Shown here: positions 42,741-51,284 of the stretch, piece by piece
How the letters are laid out: each line of letters starts with the position of its first letter
Position numbering within the stretch: position 1 is the stretch's first letter
Origin: Thiosocius sp963753845
GTDB lineage: Bacteria; Pseudomonadota; Gammaproteobacteria; Chromatiales; Chromatiaceae
Reading direction: 5' to 3'
DNA length: 64,000 nucleotides
Assembly (NCBI GenBank): GCA_963753845.1
Contig: CAVWEI010000002.1
Span: 186,001 to 250,000, forward strand
Translations under genes and position numbers: made by a program
Notes under the pieces: model-generated
Databases searched by the model: none
What the model was told of the DNA's origin: nothing
Seen by the model: the letters and a program-made list of their open reading frames with translations, nothing else

Positions 42741-44519
42741 ATGTCACAGACCTTACCCAATGGAGTCATGCTCAACGCCTACCCGGACAGCATGGGCTCC
42801 AAGCTCTCGGATGCGATTGAACTGTTGAGGAAACCCGAGTTCAAGGACGCGTTTTCCCTCTTCTATATACTCCCGACGTTCTTCCACAGTGACCTCGATC
42901 GCGGTTTCTCGATCATCGATTATGATCTGAATGAAGAACTGGTCAGCCCAGAGGACCTGGCCGAACTCGAACGCCTTGGCATCCAGGTCAAGCTGGATCT
43001 CGTGCTGAACCATCTGTCGGTCAGGTCGCCACAGTTCCAGGACCTGCTGCAGAACGGCAACGACTCCGGGTATCGGGACTTCTTCATCGATTGGGACGAG
43101 TTCTGGAAAGACCATGGGACGACCGGGGAGGAAGGCGCGGTAACGCCGCACCAGGAGCATCTCGACAGACTGTTCATGCGCAAGCCGAGCCTGCCGACGC
43201 TGAAGGTCCGGTTTCCGGATGGCAGCCTCAAGACCTACTGGAACACCTTCTACCAGAAGGTCGATTTTGCAGAGATAACGGCGCTCGATTTCGCCGAGAT
43301 AGAAGGCCTCGGTCCGGAAGAGGCACAGTCGATAGCAGATCATGTCAAGGTCGTGATCAAGGACAAGGGCTGCCTTGAGGCGGTCGACCTGGCCCATGTT
43401 GCGCACCTGAAGGACGACATCATCCACGCGGTATGCCACAAGCGCGAGTATCTCGGCCAGATGGATCTGAATGCCCGCTCCGAACTGGTCTGGCAGTACT
43501 ACGATGATACCTTGCGTAAGCTCGCCGGATATGGGGCCAGGGTGATCCGCCTCGATGCGTTTGCCTATCTACATAAGGAGCCCGGACAGGCCAATTTCTT
43601 CAACCGCCCAGGTACCTGGGATTATCTGCAGCGCCTGAGGGACATCGCAAAGAAATACCAATTGACGATCTTTCCGGAGATCCACGCCGAATACGGTTCC
43701 GGAATCTATGAAGAGATCGCCCGCGAAGGTTATCCGGTCTATGACTTTTTTCTTCCGGGCCTGGTCATTCATACCCTGGACCAGGGCAACAGTGACGCGC
43801 TGCGCCTTTGGGCCGAAGAGATCCTCGAAAAGGGATTGCAGACGATCAATATGCTCGGCTGTCACGACGGCATCCCGGTACTTGACCTGCGTGGCAAGCA
43901 GATTGACGGTGTCGATAGGCCTGGTCTCCTCAGCGACGAGTACGTCGAAGTGGCAATGCAGCGCGTTATCGACCGGGGCGGTCTGACCAAGAACCTCTAT
44001 GGCGCTGACGGCAAGAAGATCGACTACTACCAGGTGAACGCGACCTTCTTCAGTGCGCTGGGCGAAGACGAGGACAAACTGTTGCTGGCACGCGCTATCC
44101 AGATGTTTATGCCAGGCGTTCCACAGGTGTGGTATCTGGACCTTTTCGCGGGCACCAACGATTACGCTGCGGCAAACCGTGGGCGAACCGCGGGGCACAA
44201 GGAAATCAACCGCACGACGCTGAAATGGATCGATCTCGAGGAGGGGTTGCAGCGTCCGGTGGTGCTCGATCAATTGGAGCTGATCCGTTTTCGTAATGTC
44301 TCGCCGGCATTTCGTGGCGAACTGACCGTGCACGACAGTGAACCTCACCTCCTGCAGCTGTCCTGGCGCCACCCAGATGACACGGCCGTACTGAAAGCCG
44401 ACCTGAAGAAGCTCAGCTTTACCGTATCCAGAGGCGATGCCGGCAACGAAGAGGTGATTCTGGCGAATACTCCAAAACAGTCCCCCCGCGACGCCCCGCA
44501 ACCGGTGAACCGACAATGA
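42741..44519 (+). CDS. GH13_18 sugar phosphorylase (sucrose/glucosylglycerate phosphorylase-like)
   Basis: 592 residues from ATG 42741. Alpha-amylase-fold catalytic regions are visible: nucleophile Asp in VIRLDAFAYLHKEPG, acid/base Glu in IFPEIHAEYGSG, and the stabilising His-Asp in MLGCHDGIPVLD. QVWYLDLFAG and the early VMLNAYPDSMG are subfamily 18 signatures. Members reversibly cleave sucrose, sucrose-6-phosphate, glucosylglycerate or glucosylglycerol with phosphate to glucose 1-phosphate. The substrate is not settled by sequence. It overlaps the next gene by 4 bases, a HAD sugar phosphatase, so the pair may make or recycle an osmolyte. A TTG four codons upstream is possible but less likely. 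Confidence 0.8.
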   Translation: MSQTLPNGVMLNAYPDSMGSKLSDAIELLRKPEFKDAFSLFYILPTFFHSDLDRGFSIIDYDLNEELVSPEDLAELERLGIQVKLDLVLNHLSVRSPQFQDLLQNGNDSGYRDFFIDWDEFWKDHGTTGEEGAVTPHQEHLDRLFMRKPSLPTLKVRFPDGSLKTYWNTFYQKVDFAEITALDFAEIEGLGPEEAQSIADHVKVVIKDKGCLEAVDLAHVAHLKDDIIHAVCHKREYLGQMDLNARSELVWQYYDDTLRKLAGYGARVIRLDAFAYLHKEPGQANFFNRPGTWDYLQRLRDIAKKYQLTIFPEIHAEYGSGIYEEIAREGYPVYDFFLPGLVIHTLDQGNSDALRLWAEEILEKGLQTINMLGCHDGIPVLDLRGKQIDGVDRPGLLSDEYVEVAMQRVIDRGGLTKNLYGADGKKIDYYQVNATFFSALGEDEDKLLLARAIQMFMPGVPQVWYLDLFAGTNDYAAANRGRTAGHKEINRTTLKWIDLEEGLQRPVVLDQLELIRFRNVSPAFRGELTVHDSEPHLLQLSWRHPDDTAVLKADLKKLSFTVSRGDAGNEEVILANTPKQSPRDAPQPVNRQ

Positions 44520-45340
44520 CAGCTACCAAGATCCTCGCCACCGACCTTGACCGGACGCTGCTGCCAAACGGCCGCTGGCCGAAAGATTCGGGCGCCATTG
44601 AACTGTTCAACACGCTGACCGAGAAACATGGCGTGTGCGTGGTCTACGTGACCGGTCGCAGCCTGAGTTTGACCGAGGCCGCGATCGATGAGTTCGGTGT
44701 CCGGCATCCTCACATACTGATCAGCGATGTCGGCACCGCCATACGCCGATTTGACGGCGACGATTGGGAAACGGATGCCGGTTGGGAGGCGCATGTCCGC
44801 CGCACGAGTCCGGGATGGGACGCCGAGGCAGTCCGCCATGCGTTGGAGGGTATCGACGGTCTCGTCGAACAAGAGCGCGAACACTGCGGACCTTTCAAGC
44901 AAAGCTACTATGTCGATCATGCCGAACGCGATGCCATACTCGAGAATGTGGATCGACGCGTTAAAGGCCACTTCGACGAGGTCATCATCTACAGCTTCGA
45001 TTCCGAATCCGGCGATGGCCTGCTTGACTTATTGCCGCACAGTGCGACGAAGCAGACCGCGCTGGAGTACATTTCGGACGCACTTGGTGTTGCCAAGACC
45101 GAGGTGGTCTTCTGCGGAGACAGCGGCAACGACGTTTACCCATTGACTGCCGGCTTTTGTGGCGTGCTGGTGCGAAATGCCGACGAGCAGCTCGTTGCCG
45201 GGGTCAGGAAGGAGCTCGAGAACAATCCGGACGTGGTTGTCTATTTCGCCAGGGGTGGTTTCAAAGGCCTCAATGGCTACTACACCGGTGGCGTCATCGA
45301 GGGCGCTTACCATTACGAACTGTTTCAGGACAACGACTGA
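44516..45340 (+). CDS. HAD-IIB sugar phosphatase (sucrose-phosphatase-like)
   Basis: 274 residues. Motif I is LATDLDRTLLP (residues 7-17), motif II VYVTGRS, the Lys region LPHSATKQTAL, and motif IV FCGDSGNDVYPL. The set matches the Cof/S6PP group, including sucrose-6-phosphate phosphatase. It should dephosphorylate a sugar phosphate in the cytoplasm. The 4-base overlap with a GH13_18 phosphorylase is consistent with disaccharide or glucosylglycerate osmolyte metabolism; the precise sugar is unknown. No synthase gene (such as sucrose-phosphate synthase) is nearby. Confidence 0.8.
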   Translation: MTATKILATDLDRTLLPNGRWPKDSGAIELFNTLTEKHGVCVVYVTGRSLSLTEAAIDEFGVRHPHILISDVGTAIRRFDGDDWETDAGWEAHVRRTSPGWDAEAVRHALEGIDGLVEQEREHCGPFKQSYYVDHAERDAILENVDRRVKGHFDEVIIYSFDSESGDGLLDLLPHSATKQTALEYISDALGVAKTEVVFCGDSGNDVYPLTAGFCGVLVRNADEQLVAGVRKELENNPDVVVYFARGGFKGLNGYYTGGVIEGAYHYELFQDND

Positions 45341-45387
45341 TCCGGTATCCACGCGGCCACCAGCGGTAGCGCGTTGGCTTGTCGGAA

Positions 45388-45732
45388 TCAGAACACCAAC
45401 ACGCGATTTGCGGCGATCGTGAGCTCAGCGAGCACATCCATGGTGCTGCGTTGCGCGCCTTCGAGCAGTTCCTTGTCGGTAAGCCCACGAGCGTCCATGC
45501 AGGTACCGCACAGCAACACCTCGCCGCGACGGGCCACAGACTTCACCATCAATTCGAGGTTGTAGTAGCCGGATGGCAGCTTTTGACCTGCCTTTGCGCA
45601 GCTTACTGCATCGGCCATCAGGAATACGCTGACCTCGGTGCCTTTGCCGGCCAGGGCTTTGGCAAGGCGCAGGCCATTGTAGCTTCGCTCTGTGCCGTAA
45701 GGCGGGTCGTTCAGTATCAGCAACACCTTCAT
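45388..45732 (-). CDS. DsrE/DsrF-like small sulfur protein
   Basis: 114 residues. It begins MKVLLILNDPPYGTERSYNGLRLAKAL, has FLMADAVSCAKAGQ, and a Cys pair in LLCGTCMDARG. This is the DsrE-fold with the conserved Cys used for sulfur relay in TusD/DsrE proteins. AAAGGAG lies 6-7 bases before the ATG. It overlaps the DedA-rhodanese gene by 4 bases, suggesting persulfide passed between the rhodanese and this carrier. The second Cys two residues after the first suggests a disulfide or persulfide exchange. Confidence 0.85.
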   Translation of the reverse strand: MKVLLILNDPPYGTERSYNGLRLAKALAGKGTEVSVFLMADAVSCAKAGQKLPSGYYNLELMVKSVARRGEVLLCGTCMDARGLTDKELLEGAQRSTMDVLAELTIAANRVLVF

Positions 45733-46730
45733 CGAAACTCCTTTTGTGCTTGGTGATTGCGCTCGATCGGCCAGCCGCGCTCCAGCCATGCAGTCATGCC
45801 GCCTCGCACGACCTGAGCGTTCGCGAAACCCTGTCTTGCCAGAAAGGCCGCAGCCTTGGCCGAGCGGCGCTCGGTGCGGCAGACGATCGCGATCGGCCGC
45901 TCCGGGTCCTCGCCCAGCTCGGTGAACCGTTCCCGCAAAGCCTCGAGGGGCAGGTTCAGTGCATCGCGTATGTGTCCCTGCTCGCCATCGAAGTCAACGA
46001 CGGTACGTACGTCCAGCACCAGACCCCGGCCGCCATCGACACGTTCCTTCAGGTCGTCGATTTCGAGCATAGGCCGCTGCCGCAGGCGCTCGACCAGTCG
46101 CGGCAGAAAGGCAACCACCGCCAGCAGCGCCAGTGCGACGAGACCCTTCTGAATCACCCCTTCGCTGCCCGCCGCTGCCTCGCGCCCGGCATACCCGAGG
46201 TAGGTATAGGCGAGTGCGCCCGGCAGCATGAACACGAAGGTTGAAAAGAGATATTCAAGCAGCGGGATACGCGTCAGGCCGAGGGCATAGTTCAGCAGGT
46301 TGAACGGAAACAAGGGCACCAGGCGGGTGAACGCGACAAAACGCCAGCCCTCGGCCTCGACGCCTTTGAAGAGTTGCGAGGTACGGCCCCCCGAGTCGCC
46401 ACCGATCTTCGCCTGCACCCAGTCTGATGCAAGGTAACGCGCCACCAGGAATGCCAGAAGCGCGCCGCTTGTAGCCCCGATCAGGTTGTAGAGGGTGCCC
46501 AACACCGGACCGAACAGAGCGCCGCCGGCGAGGGTTAGCACCGATCCGGGCATGAACAAAACGGTAGCCAGGGCGTACAGCCCAACGAACAACAGCGGCG
46601 CGACGATACCGGCGTCGGCCACCCAGGCCTCAAGTGCGGCGACATCAAAGTGCCCGCGATAATTGAACGTGAGCACGATGCCGGCGGCCAGCACCACCAG
46701 TATAAGAATGCGCACAAACGCCTTATTCAC
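45729..46730 (-). CDS. TVP38/TMEM64 (DedA-like) membrane protein fused to rhodanese
   Basis: 333 residues, GTG start. The N-terminal 215 residues have about six helices with the family motif FMPGSVLTLAGGALFG, the R-x-x-P region FTRLVPLFPFNLLNYALGLT, and GALAYTYLG. The C-terminal 110 residues are a rhodanese domain (about 222-325), with LDVRTVVDFDGEQGHIRDALNLPL and an active-site loop VCRTERRSA. The fusion would bring sulfurtransferase activity to the inner face of the membrane. It overlaps the DsrE-like gene (ATGA) downstream and the sterol-desaturase-like gene by 8 bases upstream, so all three form one operon facing away from an ArsR-rhodanese regulator. Confidence 0.88.
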   Translation of the reverse strand: MNKAFVRILILVVLAAGIVLTFNYRGHFDVAALEAWVADAGIVAPLLFVGLYALATVLFMPGSVLTLAGGALFGPVLGTLYNLIGATSGALLAFLVARYLASDWVQAKIGGDSGGRTSQLFKGVEAEGWRFVAFTRLVPLFPFNLLNYALGLTRIPLLEYLFSTFVFMLPGALAYTYLGYAGREAAAGSEGVIQKGLVALALLAVVAFLPRLVERLRQRPMLEIDDLKERVDGGRGLVLDVRTVVDFDGEQGHIRDALNLPLEALRERFTELGEDPERPIAIVCRTERRSAKAAAFLARQGFANAQVVRGGMTAWLERGWPIERNHQAQKEFR

Positions 46731-47586
46731 GGATCCCCTGCGCTTCCGACCATTGCCGCCGGTTGATCACATAGCCGGTAATCCGGCCGCGGAACGGCAG
46801 CATCAGCATTCCCGGCAGCCAGCTCACCTCTCGCGGCGCACGGTAACCGTGGATGCCGATGGTCATGCCCTCGTGGCCAGCGCGCGGCTGGTCGCGGTAG
46901 GTGCCGAACAGGCGGTCCCACCAGGGCAGATTGAAGCCGAAATTCGAGTTGGTCTCGTCGTCTTCGACCGAATGATGAACCCGGTGCATGTCCGGCGTTA
47001 CCACGAACCAGCGCAGAACCCGATCGATGCCCGTCGGCAGGCGCACGTTGCCGTGGTTGAACATCGCCGTGGCGTTGAGCAGCACCTCAAAAATGAGCAC
47101 CGCCACTATTGGCGGGCCGAGCAGCAGGATGGTCGCAGACTTGATCAGCATCGACAGGATGATCTCGATCGGATGGAAGCGAGCCCCGGTAGTGACGTCG
47201 TAGTCCGGATCGGCGTGATGCACACGGTGCAGGCGCCACAGCAGCGGTATTGCATGCACCATGACGTGCTGCAACCAGATCACGAAATCCATGGCGATCA
47301 CCGCGGCGGGGATGGCAATCCATGCAGGGGTTTGGAAGTAATTCAGGAGGCCCCAGCCCTGGTCGGCTGCAAAAGCTGCGATACCCACCGCCGCTGCAGG
47401 GAACAAGAGCCTTAAAATGACCGTGTTGAGGGCTACCAGCCCGAGATTATTGATCCAGCGCACCGCCTTGGAAGCAGTCAGCGCACGGCGGGGCGCCGAC
47501 AGCTCCCACAAGGCCATGACAGCGAAGATGCCCAGAAAGAAACTGAGCCGGATCGAGGCCTCGTGGTCTTGTACGAACGCTTCCAA
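46723..47586 (-). CDS. Fatty-acid hydroxylase/sterol-desaturase family membrane enzyme
   Basis: 287 residues from a TTG preceded by AGAGGGA. Four or more helices carry the di-iron His boxes: HVMVH (about 125), HRVHH (about 138), and HRVHHSVEDDETN (about 217), with a further His in MFNHGNVRLP. Members oxidise lipids, sterols or hopanoid-like substrates in the membrane. The substrate is unknown. It is the first gene of the operon with the DedA-rhodanese and DsrE genes, a pairing that might suggest action on a membrane sulfur or lipid species (inference). Confidence 0.85.
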   Translation of the reverse strand: MEAFVQDHEASIRLSFFLGIFAVMALWELSAPRRALTASKAVRWINNLGLVALNTVILRLLFPAAAVGIAAFAADQGWGLLNYFQTPAWIAIPAAVIAMDFVIWLQHVMVHAIPLLWRLHRVHHADPDYDVTTGARFHPIEIILSMLIKSATILLLGPPIVAVLIFEVLLNATAMFNHGNVRLPTGIDRVLRWFVVTPDMHRVHHSVEDDETNSNFGFNLPWWDRLFGTYRDQPRAGHEGMTIGIHGYRAPREVSWLPGMLMLPFRGRITGYVINRRQWSEAQGIRE

Positions 47587-47656
47587 GAATCTGTCCCTCT
47601 ACGATGGGTCGGTTCCTTTACATGCCGGTTATACTGATCGGAAGTGGTTTTCCATT

Positions 47657-47676
47657 ATTCAACTAATTGGTTGAAT
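47657..47676. promoter_or_regulatory. ArsR-type operator between the divergent sulfur operons
   Basis: ATTCAAC-TAATTG-GTTGAAT, a perfect 7-6-7 palindrome, directly precedes TATAAT (47678-47683) in front of the ArsR-rhodanese gene and lies 71 bases before the leftward TTG. Such placement suits autorepression and joint control of both directions. ArsR-family sulfur sensors (BigR/SqrR) use ATTC...GAAT half-sites, which are seen here with a longer spacer. Confidence 0.7.
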
Positions 47677-47697
47677 GTATAATCCAGGCCGGAAAGC

Positions 47698-48363
47698 ATG
47701 TCAAGAAGCCAGGAACCCAAGCAGGCCTTGTTCGAACAGTTGGCGGTGATCGCGCGCGCACTGGGTAGTGCGGCGCGCCTGGAACTGCTCGACTTCGTGG
47801 CCCAGGGAGAGCGCAACGTCGAGGATCTCGCCAGGGCGGCGGGTCTTTCCGCCGCGAATACCTCGAAGCACCTCCAGCAGCTCAAAGCGGCCGGCCTGGT
47901 GGAGGCGCGTCGCGATGGGAAACATATCCGCTATCGGCTCTCGGATGACCGCACGCTCGATGCAATCCGTGATCTACGGATTCTCGCCGAGGCCCATCTC
48001 GATCACGTGGGTGATCTGGTTTCGAGCTACCTGCGCAGCCGTGACGCCTTAGAGCCTGTGCCGGCCAACGAGCTGTTGGACCGTGCGCGCGACGGACTGG
48101 TGACCGTGATCGACGTGCGTCCACCGGAGGAGTATGCACAAGGGCACATTGCCGGTGCACTGAACATCCCGCTCGAAAAGCTCAAACAGCAGTTGAAAAA
48201 GCTGCCACGCGACCGCGAAATCGTCGCGTATTGCCGGGGCCCTTGGTGCGTGCTGTCTTACGAGGCCGTAGCGCGACTGCGCAAAGCGGGCATCGAGGCG
48301 CGACGCCTTGAGGACGGGCTTCCCGAGTGGCGGCGGGCGGGATTGCCAGTAGAGCACTCGTGA
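47698..48363 (+). CDS. ArsR-type regulator fused to a rhodanese domain
   Basis: 221 residues. The HTH (about 12-100) reads LGSAARLELLDFVAQGE, SAANTSKHLQQLKAAGLVEARRDGKHIRYRL. It has no Cys. A rhodanese domain (about 115-218) has VIDVRPPEEYAQGHIAGALNIPL and active loop AYCRGPWCVLSYEA, with two Cys five apart. The likely idea is that a persulfide or thiol change on this loop alters DNA binding at the palindrome 47657-47676. It is divergent from the DedA-rhodanese/DsrE operon. Domain assignments are firm; the sensing model is inference. Confidence 0.9.
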   Translation: MSRSQEPKQALFEQLAVIARALGSAARLELLDFVAQGERNVEDLARAAGLSAANTSKHLQQLKAAGLVEARRDGKHIRYRLSDDRTLDAIRDLRILAEAHLDHVGDLVSSYLRSRDALEPVPANELLDRARDGLVTVIDVRPPEEYAQGHIAGALNIPLEKLKQQLKKLPRDREIVAYCRGPWCVLSYEAVARLRKAGIEARRLEDGLPEWRRAGLPVEHS

Positions 48364-48472
48364 ATGCAGACATACATCTGCCGCCGATAGTGATGGCGGC
48401 CCTCGTTCCCGCTTTCCTGGCGGGCGCAGGATTGACCGGTTTTTGCGGAACAGATGGGCTGCACATTGTTCC

Positions 48473-51283
48473 TTAATGTCTGGGTTCGGGTCGTCCGAAC
48501 AACCAGCCCTGCGCATAGTCGCAGCCAAGGTCCCTGAGGAAGTCCCGTTGTTCGGTGTTCTCAACGCCTTCTGCCACCACCTCCAGGCCCAGGTCATGAG
48601 CCATGCGTATGATGGTTCCAACCAGCACGCTGGCGCTGAGATCATGGGGGAGGTCGTGCACGTATGAGCGGTCGACCTTGAGCGCCTTGACCGGGAAGCT
48701 TCGAAGATAGTTGAGCGAGGAGTATCCGGTTCCAAAGTCGTCCAGATACAGGTCCACGCCCATCTCGTTGATCGCGCGAAGCTGACGCATATTCATGCTG
48801 TCGGGTTCGAGTAGGAGGCTTTCGGTTACTTCCAGTATCAGACGCTCGGGTGGTAGCTGCAGCTCGGCGAGCAGTGCAGAGGTCCTGTGATGCATGTCGC
48901 CATTGCGAAACTGAACTGCCGAGACATTGACCGAGCAACGGGGGAGTTTGTTCTGCACCAGGCAATTGCCCACCGTGTTCAGGACCTGATTCCCTACCTC
49001 CGAGATCAGCCCGGTCTCTTCCAGTTGTGCGAGAAACTGCCCCGGCAGGCGCACCGTCCCGTCCGGGTGGTTCCAGCGCAGCAGGGCCTCAAAGCTAAGC
49101 ACCTCCTCGTCGGCCAGACGCACGATGGGTTGATAAAACAGCTCGAATTGGGATCGTTCCAGCGCGTTGCGCAGATCGCTGACCAGCCTCAAGCGTGCAT
49201 CTGCCTCCTGTTGCATCTGTGGTGTGAAGAAACGGAATGTGTTTCGTCCGGCGGCCTTGGCCGCGTACATAGCGCTATCTGCCTTCTGTAGCAGGCGCTC
49301 CACACATTCTCCGTCATCCGGATACAAGGCGATCCCCAGGCTGGTGGAGACAAAGACCTCGGTGCCTTCCAGCTCCGTGCGCCGTGAAATATTCTCGATG
49401 ATTTTCAATGCAACAGACTCTGCGACCACGGGGTCAGTGATGTCCTGCAGCATCACCGCGAACTCATCGCCACTGAGGTGTGCCGCGGTGTCCGAGCCGC
49501 GAATTGCTGATCGGATACGGTGGGTGGTCTCGATCAGCAATTGATCCCCAGCGCTATGCCCCAGCGAGTCGTTTACCGATTTGAAATGGTCCAGGTCGAG
49601 GAATAGAAGGGCCACCTTCTGCTCGTGCCGTCGGGCCAACTCGAGCGCCTGGGATAGGCGTTCGCTGAATAGAACCCGATTTGGCAGATCGGTAAGCGGG
49701 TGGAAGTTGGCCTGGTGATAGATGCGTTCCTCGGCTTCCTTTCGCTGGCTAATATCAACGATCGAAAGAAGCTTGGCCGCTCGATCGTGGTACTCGATGG
49801 GGATGACAGAAAGCAGCCCCCAGAAGGCGGCCTCTGTCCCGTCTTGAAAAACCATCTCGCGGTCGAGGACTGACTCATCTGTGCGCAGCATATCCCGCAA
49901 TGCCGAGTTGTCGCTGCTACAGGCCAGCGCCCAATCCATCTCGGATGGACCCCCGGACTGGCAAGCAAAGCGCTCCCGTGCGCCGCTATTCATGAACAGG
50001 AGCCGCTCACCGGCCTGGTCCAGAATCACGATCAGGGAGGGAACAGCTTCCAGTACCTGGTTGAGGCTGCGTTCCTTCCCTTTGAGCTCTGTCAGCTGTG
50101 TGGAGATCTGCTGCGTCATGGCCTGGACCCGTTGGGCCAGCGTCCCGATTTCATCCCGGCGTGAAACAGGCAGGGGGCCCGGAACCCCGCCTCGGGCGAA
50201 ACTCGTCACTTGGTGCGCCATCTGGTTGAGTGAACGGGTGAGGATTCTGGAAAGCAGCAACGCGACAATTATCGCGAAGATGCCAAGCCCCAACATGATC
50301 TGCAGCATATCCTTCTTCAGAGCATTGGTACCCTGCAGTATCCGTCGCACGGGGACGCCGAGCCCAAGCAACAGAAAACGATCTTCGGTCTGGACATCGA
50401 GAGATGCACGCACGAAAGTCGCTACCTGAGCGCCGCCACTTTGCGGAGCGTCGTCTTGCATATGCGAGACCTGCTGCCTGGCGGATCCCTGCAGGATCGC
50501 TGCTACAGGGGGGAACTGGTCCTGGATCAGGAAGCGGCGGCCCTGCTCGAATCCAAAGACCCTCGCGGGGTCTGGGTGCAGCAGAAAATCTCCATCCGCA
50601 TTGGCCAGATAGAGGTCCGCGTTTTGCGGCGCCTCGACCTTGAGGCGATCAAACAGTGTTCCCAAATCCAGATCAACCACAATCAGGCCGTGAATCTGAC
50701 CGTCTGTGCCTGCCACCGGGGTTGCGATCAGCAGATAGGGGTGGGCTTCGGTGTGATCGGCATGTGCTGACGGGTGGAGGCGAACCCGCGACAAGAAGAA
50801 CGCATCCAGTGGCAGGGCGAGTGTCTCGAAGACATAGTCGAAGTGCCCTTTCTCCTGCAGTTCAAAGGGCCCGGCACGGCGGAGACCTTTCGCGCTGCGT
50901 TCGACGCGTACCTGCTCGCGGCCGAAGTCGCGCGCGCCAATGAAGCGTAACGCAAGGTATTCGGGATGGATTTGCAGCAGGCGGCTAAAGACGTCACCGA
51001 GCCGGCCCCTGGCCAGCACGCGATCGGTGTCCGAAACGTCGTCCTGTGCCAACTGCCGCGAGTCCGGGAGCGAGGCCAGGAGGTTTACATTTCCGGCAAC
51101 GGAGTTCACTTCACCTGAAAACCCCCGTGCCATCACCAGGGCAGCATCGCTGAGTTTGCTTTCGGCCGCATCGATGAGCAGACTATGGCTGACAACGAAC
51201 AGATAATAGGCAGTAAGGCCGCTGACAAGGCCTGCCAGCAGGAAGAGCACCACTGCAAGTTTGAGCGCTATTCCAAACCGCAT
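48473..51283 (-). CDS. Membrane Cache-HAMP-PAS-GGDEF-EAL protein (MbaA-like)
   Basis: 936 residues. An N-terminal helix (about 8-30), a large periplasmic dCache-like domain (about 35-310), a second helix (about 330-350), then HAMP, PAS, GGDEF (about 530-690) and EAL (about 700-935). The cyclase site is SGDEF, with RGSD as an inhibitory site before it. EAL residues FEALLRW, LEVTESLLLE, LDDFGTGYSSL, KVDRSYV and AEGVE are intact, so phosphodiesterase activity is expected. The gene for a periplasmic PotD-like protein ends one base before its ATG, reproducing the NspS-MbaA polyamine signalling pair of Vibrio cholerae. Confidence 0.9.
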   Translation of the reverse strand: MRFGIALKLAVVLFLLAGLVSGLTAYYLFVVSHSLLIDAAESKLSDAALVMARGFSGEVNSVAGNVNLLASLPDSRQLAQDDVSDTDRVLARGRLGDVFSRLLQIHPEYLALRFIGARDFGREQVRVERSAKGLRRAGPFELQEKGHFDYVFETLALPLDAFFLSRVRLHPSAHADHTEAHPYLLIATPVAGTDGQIHGLIVVDLDLGTLFDRLKVEAPQNADLYLANADGDFLLHPDPARVFGFEQGRRFLIQDQFPPVAAILQGSARQQVSHMQDDAPQSGGAQVATFVRASLDVQTEDRFLLLGLGVPVRRILQGTNALKKDMLQIMLGLGIFAIIVALLLSRILTRSLNQMAHQVTSFARGGVPGPLPVSRRDEIGTLAQRVQAMTQQISTQLTELKGKERSLNQVLEAVPSLIVILDQAGERLLFMNSGARERFACQSGGPSEMDWALACSSDNSALRDMLRTDESVLDREMVFQDGTEAAFWGLLSVIPIEYHDRAAKLLSIVDISQRKEAEERIYHQANFHPLTDLPNRVLFSERLSQALELARRHEQKVALLFLDLDHFKSVNDSLGHSAGDQLLIETTHRIRSAIRGSDTAAHLSGDEFAVMLQDITDPVVAESVALKIIENISRRTELEGTEVFVSTSLGIALYPDDGECVERLLQKADSAMYAAKAAGRNTFRFFTPQMQQEADARLRLVSDLRNALERSQFELFYQPIVRLADEEVLSFEALLRWNHPDGTVRLPGQFLAQLEETGLISEVGNQVLNTVGNCLVQNKLPRCSVNVSAVQFRNGDMHHRTSALLAELQLPPERLILEVTESLLLEPDSMNMRQLRAINEMGVDLYLDDFGTGYSSLNYLRSFPVKALKVDRSYVHDLPHDLSASVLVGTIIRMAHDLGLEVVAEGVENTEQRDFLRDLGCDYAQGWLFGRPEPRH

Positions 51284-51284
51284 T

